This document shows, piece after piece, positions 54,864 to 64,000 of a stretch of 64,000 bases of DNA. A program made the translations under genes and the position numbers. Where the stretch lies: positions 21,687,227 to 21,751,226 of the forward strand of contig CM043703.1 of assembly GCA_023935145.1 (NCBI GenBank), in the 5' to 3' direction. The stretch is from Bretschneidera sinensis (lineage: Eukaryota; Streptophyta; Magnoliopsida; Brassicales; Akaniaceae). Every line of letters begins with the position of its first letter. Position 1 is the first letter of the stretch. The notes below the pieces were generated by a model. That model was not told where the DNA came from. It worked only from the letters and a program-made list of their open reading frames with translations, and did not search any database.

Positions 54864-55856
54864 TGTTGGTATTTGTTTAAGGTTTAAACATTGTCTAAGG
54901 TTTAAACATGGTTAAGGTTTAAACATGGTTGGAAGAGGTTTGAAGAAGGTCAAACATCAAGTCTTTTAAGCCTCAGCACACTAGGAGTGTGCCTCAACAT
55001 GCAAGCAATAAAAAGGGTCCAGCAAAATAAATGTGCATACCAGGTCAGGCCGCGGCCCTCCCTAGTCCAGGCCGTGGCACCCAGAAGAGGAGGAAGCTGG
55101 TGGAAGGCCAAGGCCGCGGCGCTCGGAGAAGAATGAAGGTGTGCTCTGCCTTAGGCCACGGCGCCCCTTGTTCAAAGCTGTGGTGCTAGGCACACTAAAG
55201 CAAGGTTGTTCAGCCTCTTGTTAGGTGCATGGATGCAAGATCAAAATGCACAGGATCACTTAGACTTTATCAGAGGCTAAGATTGATTAGTCCTCAAGAT
55301 CTAGGGGTGGAGAATGACACTCAAGATTGGACAAGAAGTTGGTGCACTATATAAAGGGTCACCTAGCTTCATTGTGATTGGAGATTATGAATGTAATGTG
55401 ATATAAACACAAGTGTGTGTGTGTGATAGAACATGTGAATGAGAGAATTGTATGAGAGTGCAAAGACACAGACATACAAGAGGGACTCATTGGAGAGGCT
55501 GCTTGTAAAGAGAGAGATTAGTATAGAAAGGGGATTCAAGGGACTTGTAAGTGGAATTTCCAAGGGGGAAAGTTCCAGGGTACCTCAAGACCTTATCACT
55601 TTCTTGTTCTCTTTTTTGTTTCTTCAAGAACTTAGGCTTCTTGGAGAGGGGTTGCTATGATTGTAAAAGAACCATTGATAAGATAGTGAAGAGAGTTCAA
55701 AGGAACTCACGGGGACGTAGGCTATTGCCGAACCTCGATAACAATTGCTTGTCTTCTTTCTTGCTTTGGTTGTTGTATCTTTTCTTTACAAGTCATTCTA
55801 GACTTGGGTGTTTGGAAGATCACCACCTGGGCATCTTGTCAAGGTGATTTCCAACA
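54864..55856 (+). repeat. Copia B 3' LTR (993 bp)
   Basis: TGTTGGTATTTG start, TTCCAACA end. TATATAAAG at 55348-55356, GC-rich units about 55045-55190. Followed by the TSD and copia A. Confidence 0.93.
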
Positions 55857-57257
55857 ATATCTTTAGGAAATTTCACAAGGCTCCATGTTTCGTTCCTGTC
55901 TAATGCTTGCATCTCTTCTTTCATAGGTCCTTACCCCTTTCACTGTGCTAGGATCATCACCAATAATATTTAAAGCATATAATGCACTGCAAGCACTAGG
56001 AGAATACCTGATGGGTGGTCTCCTAACCCATGTGGATCGCCTTATGACAGGCGTGATCTCTACCCCCGAGCCAGCATCCTTATCCTAATCCTCTACATCA
56101 GAAACATGAATAACATGCCCAGACTCAACTGACTCAAAATCTAAAGTATATGATGCAGTCTATGAGATAGTCTCCCATTCTTTATCTCCCAAGCTAAGAT
56201 CAATCTAAACCTACTTTGGCTGTTTTGGTACATCTTGGACAACTGCCACATCCCTTTGTGTTTCTCTGAATGCAATATCTCTGCTGAAAACTGTACTCTT
56301 GTTTTCTGGATTCCATCACTTGTATCCCTTAACCCCATCCTTATAACCAATGAAAATGCAATTCCCTTATCTGTTATCAAGTTTGTTCCTCTTTTCTTTT
56401 GGTACATGCATATAAACATCACACCCAAACACCCTAACATGAGCCAAACTCAATTTCTTCCCGAATAGTTCCTCAAACGATGTCTAATCCTGCAAAGCTG
56501 ATGTAGGTGACTAGTTCTTCAGATAACATGTCATAGCCACAGCCTCTGCCCAGAACTCTGGCTCCAAGCCTGCACAACTTAGCATACCCATCGATTTCTC
56601 CATGAGTGACCGATTGAGTCTCTTGGCCACCCCATTCTGTTGAGGTATATATGGAGTTGTTTTCTGTCTTGCAATGCCACTCACCACACAGAATTGCTCA
56701 AACTTGTCTGAGCAAAATTTCCCTCCATTATCTATTATCAGCACCTTTATCTTTCTATCCATCTAATTTTCTACCAATGTTTTAAACTCATGGAACTTAT
56801 TAAATGCTTCAGCTTTACTCTTAATGACGTAAATCCATGTATACCTTGAAAAATCGTCAGTGAAAGAGACGTAATACCTTGATTTTCCAAGAGATTGGAC
56901 CAGAACTGGCCCAAACACATCACTGTGTATCAAATCCAGAATACTTTTTACCCTCGTGCCAGCGGACTTAAAACTCACACGGTTCTACTTACTATGTAGA
57001 CAATGCTCACAGAAACCGAATCCCATGGAGCAATCTGGGACTCCCTTTACCATCTGCTTTGATGATAAAGTAGATAGTCCATTTTCATCGTACTCTTCAG
57101 CATTTCATCGACTATCACTGTCCAAAGATCCCTGTCCATGAGTAGATCCTCTATCTTCAATTTTCAAAACTTGAAGCTTTTCCCTTCGAACTTCTCAATT
57201 TCAATCTATGATCAAATCGATATCTCTGATCCTTGAACACGAAGCTTTGATACAAAT
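55857..57257 (-). pseudogene. Copia A gag remnant and integrase
   Basis: On the minus strand after the PBS (57244-57255, TTGTATCAAAGC), a gag-like start appears (FEGKSFKF...LKIEDLLMDR). It jumps within about 130 bp to the end of the gag-pre-integrase domain (FCEHCLHSK). Integrase follows: LIHSDVFGPVLVQSLG (first Asp), VSFTDDFSRYTWIYVIKSK, then after a stop VLIIDNGGKFCSDKFEQF (second Asp). The NGVAERxNR block reads NGVAKRLNR, so the catalytic Glu is Lys. The frame breaks near 56510; later segments match the RLFGC and FIGY blocks with shifts. Gag and protease are almost wholly deleted. Confidence 0.82.
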
Positions 57258-57682
57258 TGAACGATTTGAGACCAGTCAATCACATAAATTATAAATAGAA
57301 AGAAACTAAGACACGATATACCCAGGTTCACCCCAGAATAGGGCTACGTCCTACCAGAAGTTTCACTATTATCAACCTCACAAATCTCTCGTTACAATGT
57401 GTGCTCAGTATATAGAGAGTATTTATAAGCAACTTAAGACGCCCTAATTAGGGTTTTCACCCTGCTGTAAAACCACGGTTATTCATGGGCCCAAGCTCAA
57501 ACTGCCAAGCAAAAAACCAGACCCAACTCGTGTACAGGGCTTGAAAGTTTCGGGGGCGCTGCACCTAACCCTCGCCGGCCCTTCAGAGAGTGGGACGCCG
57601 CCGGCTCACCAGGGAGCAGGACCCCGTGGTCGTCAAGGGTTCTATAGATCTTGCCTCATTGAAGTATGCACCAACTCTAACA
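57258..57682 (-). repeat. Copia A 5' LTR (425 bp)
   Basis: The minus strand starts TGTTAGAGTTGGTGC and ends TCAAATCGTTCA, two bases before the PBS-like TTGTATCAAAGC. The first 57 bp are repeated at 578-634. A GC-rich stretch lies at 57540-57640. Confidence 0.8.
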
Positions 57683-58085
57683 AATATACCCCTTTTCCTT
57701 GCTCGAAAGGATCCTATAGTGAGGCCTTCAGTAATGTATTTTCTAGTCATGTTAGAAGCAATAGAAACTAATATCATGTCCACCTTATCACTGATAGCAT
57801 CCTCAAAAGCTGGCATAAGATCTTTTTCTTCGTAGATTTCTCCAATAATAGCGTACCGCAGACCTCTTACACCACAATCCTAGCAAAAGGAATTCCACCT
57901 CTAGCAGTCCCTTTTCGCAAATCCGAAGAAATTTTCATTTCTAGCCTCCATGCTTGTTGTAGTGGACGCTGTATGAGTACCAAGTCCATTAATGTGGATA
58001 AAAAATATTTCTTCGGTAAGAGTTTCATCTCCCATGTAGTATAGCCGGGCTCCTACAATTTTGCTACAATTTTTGTCGAGGACAA
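57683..58085 (-). pseudogene. Subtilisin-like protease (cucumisin family) gene fragment
   Basis: Minus-strand reading from about 58085: NCSKIVGARLYYMGDE, then INGLGTHTASTTT, NENFFGFAKR, a frameshift to GTARGGIPFARIVV, a stop, EVCG, a shift, and PAFEDAISDKVDMILVSIAS with YITEGLTIGSFRARKRGIF. These are consecutive blocks of plant subtilases, covering the NCNxKIIGARYY and GHGTHTAST regions and AFDDAIxDGVDxISxS with AIGSFHA. The catalytic His of GHGTHT is Leu here. The fragment is cut by the copia A LTR at 57682 and ends near 58085, so it is about 130 residues of a roughly 750-residue family. It is a pseudogene and marks the genic setting into which the nest was built. Confidence 0.82.
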
Positions 58086-58227
58086 TTTTTTTTTCAAAAT
58101 GTGATTACATTGTATTACCTATAATTCCATTTGAACATAGGAATTAATACTTGGTAACCAAAATTGCTATTACATTTTTATATGAATCTTCACAAAATAT
58201 GTTTTGAAGTACTTGTATCAAAATAAA
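58086..58227. other. AT-rich flank between subtilase fragment and CACTA end
   Basis: Possibly subtilase intron. The part 58164-58227 is repeated at 1-64. No gene. Confidence 0.5.
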
Positions 58228-58800
58228 TAATACAAGAAAAATGGGTATCACCGACGGAAAGATGTCGTCGATGATACCTACCTACCGTCGGTGAAACTTA
58301 TCTCCAATGGACGCCCGTCAGTGATAATCCGTCGGGCATAACCTCTTCGGTGATACAACTTTTCTTTGATGGCTTTAATATCTGTCGGAGACACTAATAT
58401 CACCGACGAATATCAGCGGTGGATAGGCTGTCGATGATGTTTCTTCCCAAAAATTAAATTTTGGTCGTTTTTAATAAATAATAATTAAAAATAACTTATT
58501 ACCGACGAAATAATCTGTCAGTGATACTACTATTAAAAATATGAATTTTGGTCTTTTTAATTAAAAATAAATTATCAGCGACGTATTATTCCGTCCTGTC
58601 GGTGATAATAGTTTTCCAGAAAAAATCAAGACGTATCTACGATGGATTATTCCATCGGGGATAATAATATTCCAGCAAAAATCAAGATGTATCACCGAAG
58701 GATTATTCCGCCGGGGATATTATTTTTCCAAAAAAAAAATAGTAATATCATCGATGGAATAATCCATCGGTGATACGATTTTTTATTAAATTTTATTTCT
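58228..58800. mobile_element. CACTA-like transposon terminus with subterminal repeats (right copy)
   Basis: Starts TAATACAAGAAAAATGGG, then CACCGACGGA and many CCGTCGGTGATAC-like units in both orientations to about 58775. It continues into sequence with TNP1-like coding remnants, so this copy keeps part of the element interior. The opposite end is not found before 64000. Confidence 0.72.
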
Positions 58801-59168
58801 CATTAAATTTTTTTTTTTGGTTATTTCCTTGTGTATTACCTTTAGCAAAATGCATTTTTAATTACATAAGTGAAATCTTATTTCCACGGCCATAAGAACC
58901 AAAACCCCTTACATAATCTCCATCATCAAGTACAAATTAAATAGATAAAATACTATTTATCTCTCAAAAATACAATATTGATAAATAGAAAACAACAAAT
59001 CACGAGTCTGCCAAGTTGGTGCCATCATCGTCTCAGGTCTCAACACCATCCTCCGAAGGTACAGGAACCTATAGAAGAAAACAAAAGGCATAAGATATAT
59101 ATATTCAATACATATATGTATAAATTAATGAATACAAAAATTAATAGCAGTTAAAAGTTTTACACCTC
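58801..59168. other. CACTA interior, AT-rich, no gene seen
   Basis: Non-coding AT-rich DNA. Only short chance frames. Confidence 0.4.
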
Positions 59169-59590
59169 TACTCGACTATTTTACATTTCCACCCTAAAAA
59201 CCACCAAGTATTGAACTTTAATAGACTAAAACACACACTTTTGGAAGCCTAAAGATCCTAAACCGATTTCGTTTGTTCCAACGAGTCACGTTCGACTCCC
59301 CGAAAGTGCCGGTACCCCCGGTTCGTCCATTACTCGACTATTTTACATTTCCACCATAAAAACCGGTAAGTGTTGAACTTTATTATACCAAAACACACAC
59401 TTTTGGAAGGCAAGTAATCTGAAACAGGTTTTGTTTTTCGTACGAGTCATGTTTGACTCCACAGACGTGCCAGTATCCTCAATTCGTCCAGTACTCGACT
59501 ATTTTACTTTTCCACCCTAAAAATCGCTAAGTATTGAAATTTATTAGACTAAAACACACAAATTTGGAGAGCTAATGATATGAAATATTG
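59169..59590. repeat. Tandem repeat, 161-162-bp unit, about 2.6 copies
   Basis: Units start TACTCGACTATTTTAC at 59169, 59331 and 59492. Inside each is AAACACACAC(T/A)TTTGGA, and in the first two ACGAGTCA(C/T)GTT(C/T)GACTCC. The third unit is partial. Confidence 0.88.
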
Positions 59591-59609
59591 AACTTTCATT
59601 TAATTGAAT

Positions 59610-59903
59610 TTAACTTACAATGGGTGGTTCATGTGGTGTCACAAAATGTTGTATCATCCGCTGCTGCTGCATAACCTGCTGTAGTTGCTGCTCAAATTCT
59701 TGTCGCATTTCTAATTTTTCCTGTTGAAATTGGTTCTCCATACTATCGATACATGTCTGCAGGATCTCCCTTATTTTACTTTCTTCTTCCAGTTCCTGCT
59801 GCACCATTTTGCCATCATTGCATGGTTTAAAGCATGATGCATTGGATTTATTTATGGAACTGCATCCTAGAGAATCATAACTAAGCATGCGACCACTAAG
59901 CAT
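59610..59903 (-). pseudogene. Coiled-coil exon of a CACTA TNP1-like gene (probable)
   Basis: A 97-codon frame with a charged, glutamine-rich helical segment (EEESKIREILQTCIDSMENQ, then QEKLEMRQEFEQQLQQVMQQ), much like the C-terminal coiled coil of plant En/Spm TNP1/TNPA-type proteins. It lies downstream (minus strand) of transposase-like segments and inside the CACTA-flanked region. The start is not certain; it may be a last exon. Confidence 0.5.
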
Positions 59904-60310
59904 CCCACCAAACCTGTAAAATTATCCCTTCTTTATCCCTTTAGATGCCTCAACCCACTTACACTGAGTGATCTCAACTTGAGATGATGCGTCAAATTAC
60001 TCACTGGTGCTCTCCTGTATGAGTTACCCATACGTTTCCTACTATACAAATTAATACATATAATCAATAATCCTTTTCTCCCAAACAATTTTAATAAGAA
60101 GAGTTATTTATTGAATGAGTAAAAAATATATTATATGCATACAATGGTCATACGTGACATCTGATCAACATATTCATTCGCCACTGGGCTGTTGTGGGTC
60201 TTATTACATACCTCAACAAGATTAATCGGTCTGCCCAATTCCTTGGACTGCACTTTGGAATTTGTCAACAAAAATTAATTGAACATAATACATATAAATA
60301 TCTCTCTTTA

Positions 60311-60316
60311 TACACA

Positions 60317-60404
<88 letters not shown>
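60311..60404. repeat. Compound microsatellite (CA)n-(TA)n
   Basis: About 50 bp of CA units, one interruption at 60321-60325, followed by about 43 bp of TA units. Open frames across it are artefacts. Confidence 0.97.
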
Positions 60405-60407
<3 letters not shown>

Positions 60408-60419
60408 GCAGATAAATAA

Positions 60420-61450
60420 AGAAATCATATACCAATGACTCTGCATAAGCATCCATACTAATCGACCCCCCAATATGGTGGACATGTCAATCATCTCCTA
60501 ACTGCCTGTTCTGAGACGCCTACTTGGAGCGTTTAGTCCAACCATCTAATTCCCACAACTTCACTAAACTGTCCCAATATTCTACTTGGATACCATGACC
60601 TAACTTCCCATCTTTTTCACCTGTCCATCCAATCTATACTTCTACGCCCTTATCTTTTGTACATTGATCTCGTAAGTCATTCATCCAGTCAGTATGGCAG
60701 ATCCCATCAATTTTTGTCGTGGACCTCTCTAGCATATAGTAGCTCCTCTAGAGTTGCAAATGTATAACATCGCTGGGAACCAAGCAAAGGATAAATAAAA
60801 AAAATTATTAATATATAGCACATGCATATAATTAATATATAACAAATCGTGTGAACAGAAAGCAAAAAGATGATGGAAAAGGTAATACCAAAAATTGATC
60901 CCAATAGATTCTCGGACATTTGTACTGTAATCGAAATATTTGTTCCATGCGCCACGCATATACTTCTTAATTTGGACAGTAATATTGGAGGAGACATTTT
61001 TGTATCCTCTAATTTAATACATTCATATCAATAATTTTATTAATCAATCCATGCTATAACTACTATATTAATTTAATTGACTGAGATAATTTATTGTAAT
61101 CAAATATACAACACCTATCATTTATAAGTATGAGCACTATCTTTTGTGCAGGAAAAAGGTTCTCGTTATTGATACCTCTCCCACGAGGTCTCACTGGAGG
61201 AGCCATAGAACACCCATCTACCCTTGTGTATGAGAATGTAAGTTGACATATTATATAACACACAATTTAACAAGTAAATTAGCAGAATGACAAATAAATT
61301 GTGAAGTTAACATTTTGTTACCAGTTGAAGAGTAACCTGCCTACTCGATGGAAATGGGAGGATTGATTTCGGGAACATCCCTCCCCACAGATGCTTCCCT
61401 CCACATGGATGCTATACGCCAACCCTTACCTCTCGGCATGTTGTTTCCCA
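60420..61450 (-). pseudogene. CACTA TNP1-like transposase-associated gene remnant, several exons
   Basis: Minus-strand blocks resembling the Ptta/En/Spm plant transposase family: MPRGKGWRIASMWREASVGR (about 61440-61380), MAPPVRPRGRGINNE (about 61160-61205), KKYMRGAWNKYFDYS with NVRESIGINFW (about 60895-60970), KIDGICHTDWMNDLRDQC (about 60660-60715) and GHGIQVEYWDSLVKLWELDG with WTKRSK (about 60520-60605), then HVHHIGGSISMDAYAESL (about 60440-60490). Stops occur between and within blocks, and AT-rich gaps of 100-200 bp could be introns. The protein is thought to bind subterminal repeats. The gene is decayed. Confidence 0.55.
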
Positions 61451-62373
61451 AAAACATAAGAAATATGAATTGTTTAAAACTAGCAAGCAGAATCACAATA
61501 AAAAATTTATATAAAGTATAAAACAATTTAATCATACAACTCATATAATTCTCAACATTCATAAATAAAAGTGATCATACCATTCTTTAATTGACATCCA
61601 TGTTAGTACTAGAGTTGCTATCTTTGTTTTCTTCTCCCTCTCCATTGGATTCGTCATCTCATCATCATCTAGATAAAATTGGAAAGATTTAAGCAATATA
61701 ATAAGTATTTTCATTTACCTTAAGTGATCTTACTGATTTGGCATAATAATGACCATTAGATTTAATAGGATGGTTGAAATATATGTAAATTGTCCCTATG
61801 TTCCCGCACAAAATTGAGAGAACTAAGATCCATTGACATGGTGATCATAACTATTAATACCTAGAAAACATTAATTTTTGTAACCTTAGTTATTTATTAT
61901 ACAAAAGCAGCAGTAGTTCTCATCTCTCGAGGATTTTTCGACTCAGTGTGGAAGGTCGAGAAGATTATAACAAGCAGTGGAAGTAGGCTTGCCAATGTGA
62001 AGTTACAAATTAATTAGACAAAAAAGTAACTGGGGGTTTAATTTGCATGTTGCTAGACTAGGACTATAGAAACGGCGAGGCTGCGAGGGATGATAATATC
62101 AATGAACAGATACAATACATTTGTGCTCTGTTTTAAAATTCATGCAGTTATCTTGACTTACCAAATAGGAAGAATTATCTAAAACATTTCGACCTATGGA
62201 TTTTTCATCAAATCGATTGAGAATCTTATCATCTCTTAGGAATGTTAATTATTGCCACGTTTTAAACGATTACATGGTAATGAGGTCGACTTTTTGAGAT
62301 CGATCGGTCTTATAAGACCATTTAAAACTCATCCAAATCACATTATGTTTGTAAATTAAAAGATAAAGTAATA
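61451..62373. other. AT-rich DNA, no gene seen
   Basis: No convincing coding or repeat signal. A weak acidic minus-strand stretch near 61600-61670 might be another exon remnant of the CACTA gene. Confidence 0.4.
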
Positions 62374-63483
62374 TGTTGTGACATTTTAACAACCCATCCC
62401 GGGTTGGCCACCCCCGATACGGTGTCATCACATTTTAAAAATTCCAGCACGACACATATATGCAATAATAAAAATTTATCAACTGCAATTATTTACATCA
62501 ATCCTCAACCCTTAACAAGGGAGATACATTATTCAAATCTCAACTTAAACATTGTATACAACATAATATGCATGAATATTTTAAAAAAAAAAAAATTTCT
62601 CATTAGTTTGAGGATATGGACCACGTGGCTTACAGATAATAAATTCGTCTGAATCTCAGCTCACCAACCATCTGTCTTGCCTGCTACCTGAAATTATTTA
62701 ACATTGAGGGATGAGCTTCACAATCTCAATGAATTAAATTTACTAGAAGTATTCAATTCGTATAAATAGTCTTTTAATATTTAATCATTTATATCTCATA
62801 TAACTTGATAATAGCATTCTACTATCACTACACATATCATAAGTCTCATTCTCTATCAATCTCTTCTTCTAATATATTAGTTCACCTTAAGATCATCAAT
62901 TAACTCATAATTATCTTGTTATGAGGTTCACAGCATACAGTCTACCATTTAGATAGTTCTTATGATATTATACTTCAATATTTCTTTCTCACCATAACTG
63001 TCTCTCTGTGAGACTCATTAACCTATAAATCAATTTACAATAACAAAACAACACTTCAACATTTCAGCAATAAAATCAATATTTAAAACAGATGCAATGC
63101 ATGAATTATTATTAGGGAACGTCTTCTCACATGTCGACATGTTTTTATCTTAGACCAGTTGCCTTCCTGGTTCTTTTATTTCATTTAGACCGGCCCCCTT
63201 CCTGTTCTTTTATTTTCAGCATATACCAGCTGTCACGGTTTTCATTTAGACCGGCCCCCTCCCGGTTCTTTTATTTCATGCATATGTATATGAACAATGA
63301 TATGAAATATGCATATACACAATAATACAAAAACAAGCATGTATTCAAACATCAAATTTAGCTATCTTTTTTTTAGAATTGTTTTATAAAGATTAAATCT
63401 TTCACATATATGTATTATTTTAATTTTATGTCGTATTTATTAAATTACTTCTTTACCCTTTCTTTACGAATACGGGTATTACA
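62374..63483 (+). mobile_element. Probable solo LTR of chromovirus (Tekay/Del-like) type
   Basis: Starts TGTTGTGACATTTTAACAAC (a start at 62377 is also possible), with an early GC-rich block (CCCATCCCGGGTTGG). It ends TTACGAATACGGGTATTACA at 63483, the TGTGACA...TTACA layout common in plant chromovirus LTRs. Three short repeats (AGACCGGCCCCC, GGTTCTTTTATTT) lie at about 63150-63280. No internal region and no clear TSD (TAATA or TATGT against AACAT), so boundaries and class are tentative. Confidence 0.45.
63150..63280. repeat. Short repeats AGACC(G/A)G...GGTTCTTTTATTT
   Basis: Three spaced copies within the probable LTR, near 63154-63183, 63187-63223 and 63248-63278, the middle one slightly altered. 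Confidence 0.7.
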
Positions 63484-64000
63484 AACATAAAATGATTAGG
63501 CGAATTTTGGGGTTTTACACAAGAATTCTTCCATGCTAAGATGTGTTTTTGGTAGTTACCATAACCTGATATTTGTCACCACTAACAGTCCAATTCTTCG
63601 TTTGGTATTGCAGTGAGGTAACAAAATTTCTTTTACATCGCAAAAATTTAAACTTTGCGTTTAGTAAAACTTGTTAGAAAAATCAGCATTAAGAACTGAT
63701 TTTGGACCATTATTAGGTCTAAATTTAAGCTAATTAATGGCCATTAAAAGTTCTTTAATTATGTGCTTTCAATAAATTTCAAGTTGGAGATTTAATGGGT
63801 ATTGATTTTGGTTCAAAAAAATCTTAGTAAATGAGCTTAAAATGAGAGTAAATGGTTGTTTGAAAACCCAAATTGGCATTGTCCCACATTGATAAGAAAA
63901 GGAAAAATAAAATGCCTTATAGGCATTTACTTGGGATTCCTATCAACTTGTATTGTAAAAGAGAGAGAATGAAGGCTCACGGTGCAACGCACTGCGCTCG
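63484..64000. other. Right flank, AT-rich, no gene seen
   Basis: Non-coding. ATTGTCCCACATTGATAAG (about 63879-63897) is of a kind often met in plant repeat sequences, but I cannot assign it to an element. Confidence 0.4.

Larger units (their letters stand above)
1668..55856 (+). mobile_element. Copia B: Ty1/copia retrotransposon inserted in copia A
   Basis: Full-length outline: 5' LTR 1668-2694, PBS 2696-2707, gag 2951-3213 and 4169-4709, protease and gag-pre-integrase 4713-5273, integrase 52703-53416, RT 53444-54300, RNase H 54309 to about 54780, purine-rich stretch before 54864, 3' LTR 54864-55856. It is interrupted by a solo LTR of its own family (3214-4168) and by the gypsy nest C1 (5274-52697). 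LTR ends are TGTTGG...CCAACA. Stop codons in gag, integrase and RT, plus internal deletions of RT and RNase H, make it non-autonomous. Confidence 0.9.
578..57682 (-). mobile_element. Copia A: outermost Ty1/copia retrotransposon, split by all later insertions
   Basis: This is the oldest retroelement in the nest. Read on the minus strand it runs 5' LTR (57258-57682), PBS, a short gag remnant and integrase (55857-57257), then after the copia B insertion RT end and RNase H (635-1667), then a 57-bp 3' LTR remnant (578-634). The order integrase before RT-RNase H is diagnostic of Ty1/copia. Most of gag, all of protease and the RT palm are missing, and stops and frameshifts are frequent, so it is dead. 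The right flank is a subtilase fragment. The left flank is CACTA-like DNA, so no target duplication survives. Confidence 0.85.

Noticed and set aside
57541..57771. GC-rich frame in the copia A LTR as a coding exon
   Set aside because: It runs across the LTR boundary at 57682 and matches no family; the subtilase fragment lies on the other strand.
60222..60494. Open frames with Tyr-Ile and Cys-Val repeats
   Set aside because: They are translations of the CA/TA microsatellite at 60311-60404.

Overview
This window is plant nuclear DNA, most probably from a eudicot. It is AT-rich and almost entirely built of nested LTR retrotransposons. The evidence is Ty1/copia elements with an initiator-Met-type primer site, Athila-lineage Ty3/gypsy elements with a tRNA-Asp-type primer site and env-like ORFs, CACTA-type DNA transposon ends, and a piece of a cucumisin-type subtilisin-like protease gene. 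I see no intact host gene, tRNA, rRNA or CRISPR array. The species cannot be named from the sequence alone.

Layout, outside to inside. (1) The outer frame is a direct repeat of short flank plus CACTA-like end (1-577 and 58164-58800). On the right it adjoins a broken subtilase gene fragment (57683-58085, minus strand). (2) Copia A (578-57682, minus strand) sits in that frame. (3) Copia B (1668-55856, plus) is inserted in the RT region of copia A (TSD AGATC/ATATC). (4) Copia B carries a solo LTR of its own family (3214-4168, TSD CTAGA/CCAGA) and the Athila-type element C1 (5274-52697, perfect TSD GCATT). (5) A second copy of the same family, C2 (12458-50264, perfect TSD GTATG), is inserted in the 3' region of C1, inside a polypurine-tract-like sequence. 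(6) C2 in turn holds three Athila-lineage elements: D1 (13513-22348, plus, 3' half lost in a rearrangement), E (23917-35225, minus, almost identical LTRs and an intact 1845-codon gag-pol) and D2 (37320-47435, minus). Right of the nest lie the internal part of a CACTA element with TNP1-like coding remnants (58228 to about 61450), AT-rich DNA, and a probable solo LTR of chromovirus type (62374-63483).

How the parts work. Each LTR element encodes, or once encoded, gag, protease, reverse transcriptase, RNase H and integrase. D1 and D2 add an env-like ORF. Only E looks coding-competent; the others are full of stops and frameshifts. Copia A and copia B have each also lost the centre of the RT domain.

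Most interesting signals. Families C and D share arrays of a CpG-rich 15-mer (about TGCGATCGAGCGCAC) just upstream of their LTR TATA boxes. In family D the same motif also surrounds a TATA-like box and candidate leader intron in front of the env-like ORF, which suggests an internal promoter. Family C has three exact copies of its polypurine tract per element, and E has two. D1 ends in a roughly 560-bp inverted repeat of env-like sequence.
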